DNA of 64,000 nt from Bacillota bacterium (GCA_009711705.1 VENG01000003.1:1-64000), one strand, 5' to 3'. Counted from the first letter of the stretch, positions 25,317 to 34,765 are shown. Program-made: numbers and translations. The notes: generated by a model from the letters alone, not told the origin.

Positions 25317-26894
25317 TTATTCTGTTATCAAGCCATGCCTTGCCATATTTGCTTTAACGGTTGGAAAATAATTTAGGTCGGTGTGAGGTAAAAACTTGCT
25401 GCTCACGAATTTATTCATAAATACTTCGTTGGCGTTCAGTTCAAAATAGGTTACGTGGCTTTTAATCTGCTCCAGTTCCATACGCTTGGCTTCCGATACC
25501 AGTGCCAATCGAGCCCCTTCTCCCGCACTGTTACCCAATCTGAACATACGCTCCCGGGGCAGATCGGGATACATCCCTATGGTAATTGCAGATTCAAGAT
25601 TTAAAAACTGTCCGAAAGCCCCTGCGGCGTAAAAAGAACCCAGATCTTCCAGGGTACAGCCAACACTTTCCAGCAAGAGCTCCAGCGCAGCGCTGACAGC
25701 ACCTTTTGTCCTCATAAGATTGTTAATATCCCTCTGGGTTACAACAATATCCTTGCCCGTCGCGCTTTCTGCGGCTTGAACGACGGTATAATGATCTCCC
25801 TTTTTAAATTTACCGGCCCTATCTATAATGCCGGCCAAGAACATTTGTGCCAGACAATCAACTAATCCCGATCCACATATTCCTCTGGCCTGCTTGCCAC
25901 CAATTACTTTGTAACTAACAGAACCCCCAGAATCAATGGTAACTTGCTCCACGGCACCAGGCTCTGCCCTCATTCCTGCCTCAGCCACCCCGCCTTCTAG
26001 GGCCGGCCCTGCAGCTCCGGCACAGGCAACTAGCCAATCCTGATTACCCATGATCATTTCCCCGTTAGTACCAATGTCCACTAAAAGCCCTATTCCATCC
26101 TTTTTATGCATGCCGCTTACCAATACACCCGCAACAGCGTCGCCACCTACATAGCTGCCTATCCCGGGCAGACAGTAAACCGGTGCGGCTGTATTAATGT
26201 TTAAGCCAACTTCTTGTGCAGTCAAAAATCCAGGATCATTTACTACCGGTGTATACGGGGCCATACATATGTTGGCAGGATTAAGTCCTAATAAAAGATG
26301 GATCATAGTGGTGTTTCCGGCTAATGCGGCCGCAGCAACTTTCTGTGCGTCAATACCGTTACGTTTGCACAGCTCCCGCAGAAGCCCGTTCAACGTTTGC
26401 AGTACGGCGTCCTGAAGCTGGTGCAAACCGCGCTCTGTACCGGCTATGTATATCCGGGTTAAAATATCCTCTCCCAAAGTAGATTGCAGGTTATAGTCAG
26501 CCTCCGCCTCAACTATGTCTCCGGTGGTTAAGTCCACCAGGTATACTACCGCTGTTGTGGTCCCAACATCCACGGCCAGCCCGTACAGGGGAGTTTCCAC
26601 ATACCCATCTTCCACATCGATAACATCCCAACCGGTATTTCTCTTCCCCACTGTGACTGTCACTTTCCAATGGCCTGACCTGCATTTACTTGATATGATG
26701 TTCATTTTAGCAAGGCAAATGTTCACCGGGGCATCTAATTCGCGCTCCAGAGTCCTTTTCACTTTGTCCACATCGGCTTGATTATTGATAAGACTGGGCT
26801 CTTCCAATGTTAAAAGAATCTTTCTGCTCATCGGGGATAGATTTGAATTCCTTATAATTCTATCCCGGAGGATAAAGCTTTTGTTGCCACTCAA
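25317..26894 (-). CDS. DUF4445/RACo-like ATP-dependent corrinoid activator lacking the 2Fe-2S domain
   Basis: A 525-aa ASKHA-fold protein. The middle domain (about 10-75) precedes ATPase motifs GLAVDVGTTTAVVYLVD (about 105), LAGNTTMIHLLLG, VDIGTNGEM (about 275), GICGSGLVDCLAQ and YAAGAFGQFL. RACo-type proteins (AcsV, RamA) reductively activate corrinoid proteins and normally carry an N-terminal ferredoxin-like [2Fe-2S] domain of about 90 residues. That domain is absent here, with no CX5CX2C pattern at the start. Start is TTG 26894, after GAGG; the GTG 9 nt earlier lies in the SD. It forms a unit with the cysteine desulfurase. Confidence 0.85.
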   Translation of the reverse strand: MSGNKSFILRDRIIRNSNLSPMSRKILLTLEEPSLINNQADVDKVKRTLERELDAPVNICLAKMNIISSKCRSGHWKVTVTVGKRNTGWDVIDVEDGYVETPLYGLAVDVGTTTAVVYLVDLTTGDIVEAEADYNLQSTLGEDILTRIYIAGTERGLHQLQDAVLQTLNGLLRELCKRNGIDAQKVAAAALAGNTTMIHLLLGLNPANICMAPYTPVVNDPGFLTAQEVGLNINTAAPVYCLPGIGSYVGGDAVAGVLVSGMHKKDGIGLLVDIGTNGEMIMGNQDWLVACAGAAGPALEGGVAEAGMRAEPGAVEQVTIDSGGSVSYKVIGGKQARGICGSGLVDCLAQMFLAGIIDRAGKFKKGDHYTVVQAAESATGKDIVVTQRDINNLMRTKGAVSAALELLLESVGCTLEDLGSFYAAGAFGQFLNLESAITIGMYPDLPRERMFRLGNSAGEGARLALVSEAKRMELEQIKSHVTYFELNANEVFMNKFVSSKFLPHTDLNYFPTVKANMARHGLITE

Positions 26895-26997
26895 ATAACA
26901 CACCTCATTATACCGTTTTGTAAAATTCCCACTCCCGTAACCCTTTTTTATTCTCTATCAACTATACCACAATACTACGCCCGACAAAAAACAAAAA

Positions 26998-27092
26998 AAG
27001 CGCGCTAAATCAGTTCCCTTAGCGCGCGCTTTTCAGTACTTTTTTCCTTTGTCCTTGCCATTTATATGGCAAGGTATACTTTCCTAAAGTAC
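26998..27092. repeat. Dispersed hairpin repeat, copy C (fullest copy)
   Basis: AAGCGCGCTAAATCAGTTC begins a stem that closes with TTAGCGCGCGCTTTT, followed by a second palindrome CCTTGCCAT-TTAT-ATGGCAAGG and GTATACTTTCCTAAAGTAC. The second part matches copy A; the first matches copies B and D. It lies in the intergenic region between the DUF4445 gene and the coiled-coil gene. Confidence 0.75.
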
Positions 27093-27131
27093 AAAAAAAC
27101 CGAGATACCTAATCGGTATCCCGGTTTTTTA
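27093..27131 (-). terminator. Terminator of the HTH/coiled-coil protein gene
   Basis: AAAAAACCGAGATACC and GGTATCCCGGTTTTTT form a stem with one mismatch and loop TAATC. It overlaps the stop codon at 27129. Confidence 0.75.
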
Positions 27132-28523
27132 AAGAGTTTGGCTCGCTCTGCGATCAAAAATAGAAATGATCTTGATCAGCAGTCGAACAAAAGGATTCCT
27201 CATCCTGATCTCCAATCTCTTATATTCATCTTTGGCCCGGTTCAACTCTTGGTGAGCCATGCGAAGAGATTTTCGCAGGTCCTCATTCCCTTCCAGTGCT
27301 CCTTTTAAATCATTACCTAACAGGTTCACTTCTTCCCTTAGTTTCTTTTCACCATTTCCGTTTAGCTCCTTCACACGTTCTAACTTTTGCCTTAATTCTA
27401 CTATTTCGGTCTGTAATTCTGCCACCCGGGTTGCATGTGCATCTTTTAATTCCACTATCTTAGCTTTATTTTCCCTGTCTTTTTCTTTATACTGCTGCAG
27501 TTTGGAAAACATGGATTCCAGATTAGCCTGTGTTTTTGATAAATTGTTTTGGAGTCTTGCTGTTTCTTCTTCCTGTTCCCGGGCCCGGCCGACCCACAGC
27601 CTGCATTGATGAAGAATGCTTTCGGCCTTAGCCTCTGTCTTGTCCAAATGCTCTTTATACCTGTATATTTCTTTCTTCCTTAAAGAAAGAAGTAAATCTT
27701 TTTCTGCCAACTGAGTCAATAGCTGGTCATTATATCCCACATCTTCTACTCTCGCGGCCAATGCTGCTGCCGCTTCCCTGTGCGCTATACTTACCTCCTG
27801 CAACTGTCTTTGCATAGCGCTTACTTGATTTTGCCACCTCTGCCTGTCCCTGTGCCATCGTTTTCGCTGCCGCTCCATAGCAGACAAAAACCTCTTCAAA
27901 ATGTTTTCATAAGCCAAATGAGACTGGGGATCATAACACCATACCCCATCTCCTATCCGTTCAAAATACGGAAACTTTAATAAAATTTGCTCCACATCAT
28001 TTTCATTGACTGTACCCCAGCATTTCACTACTTCATAAAGTTGGTGGGAAGATAAACCGGTAGGGTGCATTTTCAATCCCTTAATCATTAACTGTTTAAG
28101 CGAATAGTTACTGTTTTCCACTTCCCATTCTGTTAATCCCCAATGACCATTGTTAAGCTGGATAAATCTACCGTCGGATATTAGGGAGGCCTCTTCTGCT
28201 ACCGCCTTTTTCTTTTTCTTTTTACCGCTAACCTTTTGCATCTCTTTAAGACTTATTGGCTGTTGTTTAGAAAGCAGCATAGTATAGAACTGGTCATTTT
28301 CCCTGTTTCCTTCCAGGTTTAATAACCACCGTGCCTGTTCATCACTAAAGAAACAAGGGTGCTGCTGCAAACATAAAGACACTTTTTCAGTTATCTGTTC
28401 CAGATCATAGTCCCTTAACATATATCTGTGTACATACGGGGAAATTTCCTCCACAGTCATAGCATCAAAGAAAAACAATGTCTTTTTCAATACATCCGTG
28501 AGAGAATGCACCTCTCCTCCCAT
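27129..28523 (-). CDS. Unknown protein: winged-helix repeats plus long coiled coil
   Basis: A 464-aa protein I do not recognise by name. The N-terminal 200 residues contain two HARE-HTH/RpoE-delta-like units, each ending in a G-x-W-type strand (GHWGLTEWE near 130, GDGVWCYD near 205), separated by a lysine-rich linker of six consecutive Lys. From about 215 to 445 it is a charged, heptad-like coiled coil. The C-terminus, MRNPFVRLLIKIISIF, is amphipathic or membrane-seeking. ATG 28523 has SD AAGGTGAT at 5 nt. It may be a DNA- or RNA-polymerase-associated structural protein. It is transcribed divergently from acuA. Confidence 0.72.
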   Translation of the reverse strand: MGGEVHSLTDVLKKTLFFFDAMTVEEISPYVHRYMLRDYDLEQITEKVSLCLQQHPCFFSDEQARWLLNLEGNRENDQFYTMLLSKQQPISLKEMQKVSGKKKKKKAVAEEASLISDGRFIQLNNGHWGLTEWEVENSNYSLKQLMIKGLKMHPTGLSSHQLYEVVKCWGTVNENDVEQILLKFPYFERIGDGVWCYDPQSHLAYENILKRFLSAMERQRKRWHRDRQRWQNQVSAMQRQLQEVSIAHREAAAALAARVEDVGYNDQLLTQLAEKDLLLSLRKKEIYRYKEHLDKTEAKAESILHQCRLWVGRAREQEEETARLQNNLSKTQANLESMFSKLQQYKEKDRENKAKIVELKDAHATRVAELQTEIVELRQKLERVKELNGNGEKKLREEVNLLGNDLKGALEGNEDLRKSLRMAHQELNRAKDEYKRLEIRMRNPFVRLLIKIISIFDRRASQTL

Positions 28524-28707
28524 TATGTATCACCTTCCTTAATTGGCATTTAATTACATATCATTTTAGTAGTTCTCTGGAAAAAAATGTTTTCCTTCTA
28601 AAAAGCCAAATTTGTTTAAATTAAAGAGCAAAATTTTTCTGAAATTTGAACTTGTATAATAAAACGTTTATACCATATAATTAAGGTAATGGTTAATTTA
28701 TGCATCG

Positions 28708-29355
28708 TTGACCCATATTATTGACGGGAGGGATAGGCTGATTGGCAAAGAATTGAACGGAAATATTCAGGCTGGCACCGCCCACATAGAAGGACCAGTA
28801 TCAGGCCGTTACGTAACAACATTAACTTTGGATGATGAATTAAATAATTTCCGGACACCCGATAAGCAGTTAGATGCTTTGGCCGGTATTGCTGATTCTG
28901 TTGACGGTCTCTTGTATATACTACGCAGTGGGAAGACAGTTGTCGGTTATGTTAGCTTCCACGCCCCTGACCCGTATAGCCGGTGGAGCCAACACCCCAA
29001 GGTTTTAGAACTGGGCGCGATAGAGCTAAGCCCTAAATTTCGAGGTAAAAAATTAGGCATAAAGCTGCTTCAATATGCCTTTTCCAATCCTATCATGGAG
29101 GAAAGAGTCGCCATAACCACCGAATACTGCTGGCATTGGGATTTAGACAATACCGGACTGGACATTTGGTCGTACCAAAAAATGCTATCCAGACTATTTG
29201 GTTCCGTAGGCCTCAAATATACCTCCACAGATGATCCGGACATTTGTGAACACGTTGCCAACGTGTTAATGGTCCGGTACGGAAAAAATTTATCCAGTGA
29301 CGATGTTAATCTATTTGAGAGCTTGTTAATCTCCGGAACGCGACAATATTACTAA
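28708..29355 (+). CDS. acuA: Protein acetyltransferase AcuA (GNAT)
   Basis: About 215 aa, similar along its length to Bacillus AcuA: IEGPVS, FRTPDKQLDAL, TVVGYVSFHAPDPYSRW, LELGAIELSPKFRGKKLGIKLL (the GNAT acetyl-CoA loop R-G-K-x-L-G) and TTEYCWHWDLD. In Bacillus AcuA acetylates and inactivates acetyl-CoA synthetase at its C-terminal Lys. The start is uncertain: TTG 28708 has a weak SD, while GGGAGGG at 28726-28732 points to a start near 28738-28755 that would need CTG, ATT or TTG. Likely targets in this genome include the two AMP-forming ligases at 8.6-12.2 kb. Confidence 0.87.
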   Translation: MTHIIDGRDRLIGKELNGNIQAGTAHIEGPVSGRYVTTLTLDDELNNFRTPDKQLDALAGIADSVDGLLYILRSGKTVVGYVSFHAPDPYSRWSQHPKVLELGAIELSPKFRGKKLGIKLLQYAFSNPIMEERVAITTEYCWHWDLDNTGLDIWSYQKMLSRLFGSVGLKYTSTDDPDICEHVANVLMVRYGKNLSSDDVNLFESLLISGTRQYY

Positions 29356-29379
29356 TTAATTGTTCGTGTAGGGAAACAA

Positions 29380-29414
29380 AAAGACTGCCTGATGTTTTCA
29401 ATCAGGCAGTCTTT
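29380..29414. terminator. Bidirectional terminator between acuA and guaB
   Basis: AAAGACTGCCTGAT and ATCAGGCAGTCTTT form a 14-bp perfect stem between convergent genes, with A/T flanks on both sides. Confidence 0.85.
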
Positions 29415-29429
29415 AATATCTTTTAACAC

Positions 29430-30902
<1,473 letters not shown>

Positions 30903-30951
30903 TCATGAGAACTATATTTAAACAACGATAACTAAATAAATATATTTAAGT

Positions 30952-30980
30952 ATTATAGCATACGTTAAGCAAGCTGTACC
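30952..30980 (-). promoter_or_regulatory. Probable guaB promoter
   Basis: On the minus strand a perfect TATAAT (30957-30952) lies 17 bp downstream of GGTACA, a poor -35 match. Transcription would start about 60 nt before the guaB ATG. Confidence 0.5.
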
Positions 30981-31003
30981 ATAAAATATTTACCAACCTA
31001 TAC

Positions 31004-31399
31004 TCACTTAAAGTGAAATTGCCATTTACCCGCTTTCAGCTGGTTAGCCAGCCAAACCTTTAAAACCTGCCGAAAAGAATGTCTGGCAGACGGAAACATG
31101 AATATTAGCCCAATACCGGCCGTTAACACACCTGGCGTTATTAATAGTAACCCCCCGACTAAGACCAGTGCACCGTCCAACAAAGTATCAGCCGGCAATC
31201 TACCACCGGCCAGTTCACTTTGCACCTTATGAAAAACATACAACCCTTGCTTTTTAACCAAAAAAAATCCGAGTGCCCCGAGCCCAATCACAAGTATCAG
31301 GGTTGCCCATACTCCTAACTCCTGACCAATTTTGATTAACAAAAACATCTCTACTAAAGGAATTAATATAAAAACGGCGAGTAATTTTTTTGCCAGCAA
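31004..31399 (-). CDS. fxsA: FxsA family membrane protein
   Basis: A 131-aa inner-membrane protein: helix 1 LLAVFILIPLVEMFLLIKIG, a second helix ATLILVIGLGALGFFLVKKQG, then LADGALVLVGGLLLITPGVLT-like segments in the conserved LxGxLLxxPGxLTD arrangement. E. coli FxsA affects phage exclusion when overexpressed; its normal role is unknown. The open frame extends to 31459, but TTG 31399, 9 nt after GGGGAGG, gives the standard FxsA N-terminus. Confidence 0.88.
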   Translation of the reverse strand: MLAKKLLAVFILIPLVEMFLLIKIGQELGVWATLILVIGLGALGFFLVKKQGLYVFHKVQSELAGGRLPADTLLDGALVLVGGLLLITPGVLTAGIGLIFMFPSARHSFRQVLKVWLANQLKAGKWQFHFK

Positions 31400-31549
31400 T
31401 TTCTTGGGCCTCCCCGGAATGTACATTAAAATAATTTCAAATAATATTACAAAAAACAAAGTATGTCAAGAGAAACCTGGCATATATGCCGTAATTAACA
31501 TCACATACGCTTATACATAAGGGGCAAAATATATAGCGGAGGTGTTAAC

Positions 31550-31864
31550 ATGGCTGATGATATACTGATACAGTCAGCAACACCCGGTTTAAATAACTTG
31601 AAGTATGAAGTGGCGAGTGAACTTGGCTATGGTAGCATAGTGGGACAACCCAGGGTAACTCCTCAAAACTACGGCCCCATCACTCACAATATGAAATATG
31701 AACTGGCCGGTGAGCTGGGAATTGAAGATGAAATTAAAAACGGTTACTGGGGAAACGTATCATCCCGTGCATGCGGGGCAGTAGGCGGACGTATTGGAGG
31801 AAAAATAGGCGGCAATATGGTACGCCAAATGATCCAATACGCCGAACAAAACATGTCTCGATAA
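31550..31864 (+). CDS. Alpha/beta-type small acid-soluble spore protein with duplicated core motif
   Basis: A 104-aa SASP that coats spore DNA. The usual GPR-protease recognition segment (KYE-x-A-x-ELG) occurs twice: NLKYEVASELGYG (about 17-29) and NMKYELAGELGIED (about 48-61). The C-terminal DNA-binding helix is GGNMVRQMIQYAEQNM. Normal alpha/beta SASPs are 60-90 aa and have one such motif, so part of the protein is duplicated. SD GGAGG lies 8 nt before ATG. A loose forespore-type promoter (GCATA at 31480, CATACG at 31504) is possible but weak. Confidence 0.88.
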   Translation: MADDILIQSATPGLNNLKYEVASELGYGSIVGQPRVTPQNYGPITHNMKYELAGELGIEDEIKNGYWGNVSSRACGAVGGRIGGKIGGNMVRQMIQYAEQNMSR

Positions 31865-31880
31865 CCCTAGCCTGGCCTGA

Positions 31881-31950
31881 AAAAAAGCGCGCTAAAATCA
31901 CTTCCCTTAGCGCGCACTTTTTTTATAATTTACACCTTAGCCCTTAAGTC
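31881..31950. repeat. Dispersed GCGCGCTAA hairpin, copy D (SASP terminator)
   Basis: AAAGCGCGCTAA, loop AATCACTTCCC, TTAGCGCGCACTTTTTTT, then TTTACACCTTAGCCCTTAAG, which repeats a word in copy A. It sits 17 nt after the SASP stop and would terminate its transcript. Further GC-rich stems follow to about 32036. Confidence 0.8.
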
Positions 31951-32078
31951 CGAGATAAACCTGAATGAATGGGTGCAAAAGGCAGGTTGAGCACCCAGGC
32001 CCAGCCGGCCCAAGGCCGGACACCTGACAAATCGGTCTTTTGCGATTAGCAATAATTATAATTGAATTGAGCAATTTT

Positions 32079-32309
32079 CTAATCCTGCCCCATTATAGAA
32101 CCTAACCCTTTACGCATAAAATGATCCTTTAGATGCGCTATTACATTAGAGGATACTCCAAACTCCTGAGCCATTTCATAATTTGTTTTATCCTTTTCGA
32201 CGGCTTTAATGAAGGCATCAAAATCTACTCCCACTTCACCAGTCTTCACTTTTAAACTTGGCTCCGTACTCCAAGGTACACGAGATCTAATAAATTCTTC
32301 CACGGGCAT
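32079..32309 (-). CDS. Small HTH-like protein, unknown
   Basis: A 76-aa basic/acidic protein. Residues about 38-68 (KTNYEMAQEFGVSSNVIAHLKDHFMRKG) look like a helix-turn-helix of the kind that finds its recognition helix after a Gly turn. The open frame starts at TTG 32342, but ATG 32309 follows AAAGGA and is preferred. No family is assigned and no partner gene is adjacent. Confidence 0.55.
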   Translation of the reverse strand: MPVEEFIRSRVPWSTEPSLKVKTGEVGVDFDAFIKAVEKDKTNYEMAQEFGVSSNVIAHLKDHFMRKGLGSIMGQD

Positions 32310-32427
32310 CACATCCTTTTGCTTTTCACTTATTGTATCCAACCTTCTATTCTTTATTAGCAGTAAATCATTTTACTGTTCGCCCTTTTATGGAAGTAAA
32401 TATTTACTTCATATTGATCTGATTTCT

Positions 32428-32528
32428 AAGACTCCCACTTCTATAAGTGGGAGTTTGCACTTTTTTTCTTCAGATGGGGTTGAATCCCCACCTGAAGCCC
32501 CGATGTTCAGCTTTAGCTGAACGAGTTC
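32428..32528 (+). repeat. Palindromic mobile-element-like repeat, left copy
   Basis: It contains the palindromes ACTCCCACTT-CTAT-AAGTGGGAGT, CTTCAG-TGGGG..CCCCA-CTGAAG and GTTCAGCTTTAGCTGAAC. An inverted homologous copy lies at 33472-33645, so the two flank ytrI-ytrH. Multiple subterminal palindromes without coding capacity resemble IS200/IS605-derived non-autonomous ends; no transposase is present. Its right edge touches the ytrI stop codon. Confidence 0.7.
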
Positions 32529-32997
32529 ACTCTTCATTTGCTGAAACGGGTTCAGCCTCCAAATATACAATCACCGTTTTAGTTAAAACTACCAATTTAA
32601 CACTAATGTTGAACTTGCGCCCATCAACCTGTATTGCTCTTCCATCAATGATTTCCGGGATAAGCATATAATTCACATCGTTTATTTCTTGTCCTTTGAT
32701 TACTTTTAACCAGTCTTCTACACTTTCCTCTGCTGTTAATATTGCTGAACTTTCTTCATAGCCGGTTAATTCTTCCCCCACAAATCCTACTTCAACTTCT
32801 ATTCCTGTTATTATTTGTCTTTCATTTTTTTCCAGACTCTCTTTCAGTGATTGTAGTTCCCTTTCACTTACCGAAAGTTGCTGTCGCAGTGCCTGGTTGC
32901 TTATATGGAGGTTATCAATTTGTTTACCGATCATTATATTGGTGACCGAAGCGCCGACCAGAACCCCAATAATCAATATCATTAAATAACGGCCCAT
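32527..32997 (-). CDS. ytrI: Sporulation membrane protein YtrI-like
   Basis: A 156-aa protein. The N-terminal transmembrane anchor (YLMILIIGVLVGASVTNIMIG) is followed by a coiled-coil stretch (about 28-55) and an extracytoplasmic domain ending in GRKFNISVKLVVLTKTVIVYLEAE. This is the same plan and closing strands as Bacillus YtrI, needed for normal sporulation with YtrH. The frame runs upstream to 33075, but ATG 32997 after AAAGGGTAATCAA is the start. It lies 4 nt after ytrH. The assignment rests on architecture, the C-terminal pattern and neighbour, so it is probable and not certain. Confidence 0.75.
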   Translation of the reverse strand: MGRYLMILIIGVLVGASVTNIMIGKQIDNLHISNQALRQQLSVSERELQSLKESLEKNERQIITGIEVEVGFVGEELTGYEESSAILTAEESVEDWLKVIKGQEINDVNYMLIPEIIDGRAIQVDGRKFNISVKLVVLTKTVIVYLEAEPVSANEE

Positions 32998-33001
32998 TTG
33001 A

Positions 33002-33328
33002 TTACCCTTTATCACCAACCAGTACGAGCAGAAAATAATAACCCACTTGCGTTCCGGCAATGGCGCTAACAACAAAGCATAATTGCTTAATCATAGCTCT
33101 TACCTCACCTTCAAAAAGCCCGGACTCTAACACCTCTAAAAATGAAAAAGTACCACCCAAGGCAGCTGCCACAGCCCATATTTTAATTTCCCTGGCTAAT
33201 TTAAGCATCGTAGTTACCGGCGGCTCCTTAGCCAGAAGAGCAGCTAAAGAACCAATTAAACTAGCTCCCAACATCATACCCAGAGCCGTACAAAACACTA
33301 AAATTACTTTATATTGAAAAGCTTCCAA
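33002..33328 (-). CDS. ytrH: YtrH family sporulation protein
   Basis: A 108-aa membrane protein with the YtrH signature: LGASLIGSLAALLAKEPPVTTMLKLA, IKIWAVAAALGGTF near the middle, ESGLFEGEVRAMIKQL and a C-terminal hydrophobic helix. YtrH acts at the forespore envelope in the mother cell. TTG 33328 is chosen because it follows AAAGGCGG and gives the usual length; the frame is open to 33403. A sigma-E-like promoter lies just upstream, matching sigma-E control in Bacillus. Confidence 0.85.
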   Translation of the reverse strand: MEAFQYKVILVFCTALGMMLGASLIGSLAALLAKEPPVTTMLKLAREIKIWAVAAALGGTFSFLEVLESGLFEGEVRAMIKQLCFVVSAIAGTQVGYYFLLVLVGDKG

Positions 33329-33359
33329 TACATATACCCGCCTTTTTTTATTATTGTTG

Positions 33360-33389
33360 ATTACTATGAGCAAGCAAACCATAAAATGC
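33360..33389 (-). promoter_or_regulatory. Sigma-E-type promoter for ytrH-ytrI
   Basis: On the minus strand GCATTTT (33389-33383), a 14-bp spacer and CATAGTAAT (33368-33360). This resembles the mother-cell sigma-E consensus (G/T-M-ATATT, 14-15 bp, CATACAnT). Position relative to the TTG start (about 24 nt from predicted start site) is sensible. Confidence 0.5.
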
Positions 33390-33471
33390 CAGGCAGCGGG
33401 CAAAAATCTAAAATACTAGGAACATTTACTTTCACTTTACGGGGTAGATTAAATTTGTCTAAATACCAGTA

Positions 33472-33645
33472 AACTCGTTCAGCTAAAGCTGAACATCGGG
33501 GCTAAAGAGGAAAGGGGACACGCCTCCTTCGGAGGAATGTCCCCAACGTATGAATGTCCCCAACGTATGAATGTCTCCAATTGGTGGATATACCACCCCA
33601 CCTGAAGGAAAAAGAGAAACTCCCACTTATGAAGTGGGAGTCTTA
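33472..33645 (-). repeat. Palindromic mobile-element-like repeat, right copy, with internal insert
   Basis: The reverse complement matches the left copy (32428-32528) but carries about 75-80 bp of extra sequence. The insert contains three head-to-tail GAATGTCCCCAACGTAT units (the third diverged, at 33534-33583) and a GGGGACA..TGTCCCC hairpin (33514-33544) with an inner CCTCC/GGAGG stem. The rest of the gap (33390-33471 and 33646-33819) holds no gene. Confidence 0.7.
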
Positions 33646-33819
33646 AGAAGCACATAAAATGATGCAAATAGCAATATGAAGAAAAACCCAGTCTAATAGA
33701 GCTGCAACCCTTGTATTTAACCGTAACCTCTCATTTTTGCTCTATACGTCTCTGGCTCGCATTAAATTTTCAAAGTATATTCTAGATGTAATTATTTCAG
33801 TAGCAGGGGTGGATCGATA

Positions 33820-34752
33820 ATGGAAAATATCAAGCAATTATTAACAGAACAGTTCCCACGTATGGCACAAATCTTTTCTGCAGTTGACCTGCTTCAAATT
33901 GCCCAAAGTATCCTATTTATAGTATTGATAATTTTTGTTACATACCTTTTATTGAAAATACGCTACAACATCATTATCCGGGCTTTCCGCTTTGCCCGGC
34001 TGGATGAAAACAAGAAAGAAACTCTGGTTTCTTTACTTATGTCTTCCACCAGGTACGTTTTATATATTATCTCATCTTTACTGATAATTACTGTATTTGT
34101 GCCCATGAAACAAATTACACCCATCCTGGCCGGTGCCGGGGTGGTAGGCTTAGCTATTGGCTTTGGGGCTCAAAGTCTGGTTAAAGATATTATTACTGGT
34201 TTTTTTATCATGTTCGAAGATCAATTCCATGTAGGAGATTTTGTGGAAGTAAATAATTCTGTAACCGGCACGGTTGAAGAAATGGGATTGCGCATGACAA
34301 CCATACGTGAGTGGTCGGGGAAAAAATTCTATATAGCTAATTCCAATATTGATACCATACGTAATTATAATAGGGAGGAACTCAGAGCAATTGTATCCGC
34401 TACTTTTCCTTACGAGGAAAATCCTGAACAAATTAGAATTCTATTGGAAGAGGTCTGCCAGGAACTGCAAGCAGATTACGCGGACCACTTACTTAAAGAT
34501 CCAAACGGGCAACTCGTTGAGGAGCCACAAGTTTACGGGGTTTCCGACATCAATAATAATGACCGGGGAGGCACATTTATTCTCACGGCTAAAACGTTAC
34601 CTGCATCTTTATGGACCATTGAAAAAGTGACCAAAGAAATGATCTGGCGTAAATGTAATGAAAACAATGTACAACTGGCCTACCCCCGCAGGGTCTTGGA
34701 AAATGCACACATTTCCGAGGAAAAGGAAATATCTACTGAGAAGGCAAATTAA
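33820..34752 (+). CDS. mscS: Small-conductance mechanosensitive channel (MscS family)
   Basis: A 310-aa membrane protein. TM segments lie at about 22-45, 75-95 and 100-125; the last is the pore helix with the Gly/Ala pattern ILAGAGVVGLAIGFGAQSLVKDIITGFFIMFEDQFHVGDFV, the MscS hallmark. The cytoplasmic beta and alpha/beta vestibule follows (about 135-300). It releases solutes on hypo-osmotic shock. Start is ATG with AGGGGTGG upstream. Architecture resembles Bacillus YkuT. Confidence 0.93.
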   Translation: MENIKQLLTEQFPRMAQIFSAVDLLQIAQSILFIVLIIFVTYLLLKIRYNIIIRAFRFARLDENKKETLVSLLMSSTRYVLYIISSLLIITVFVPMKQITPILAGAGVVGLAIGFGAQSLVKDIITGFFIMFEDQFHVGDFVEVNNSVTGTVEEMGLRMTTIREWSGKKFYIANSNIDTIRNYNREELRAIVSATFPYEENPEQIRILLEEVCQELQADYADHLLKDPNGQLVEEPQVYGVSDINNNDRGGTFILTAKTLPASLWTIEKVTKEMIWRKCNENNVQLAYPRRVLENAHISEEKEISTEKAN

Positions 34753-34765
34753 AGATTTCTTCACC

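Noticed and set aside
33534-33583. Possible CRISPR-like array (three 17-nt units)
   Set aside because: The units are directly abutting with no spacers and there are no cas genes; it is a simple tandem repeat inside a palindromic element.
32428-33645. IS200/IS605 insertion sequence with TnpA or TnpB
   Set aside because: Only the palindromic ends resemble such elements; no transposase or TnpB reading frame lies between them, and the enclosed genes are ytrI and ytrH.
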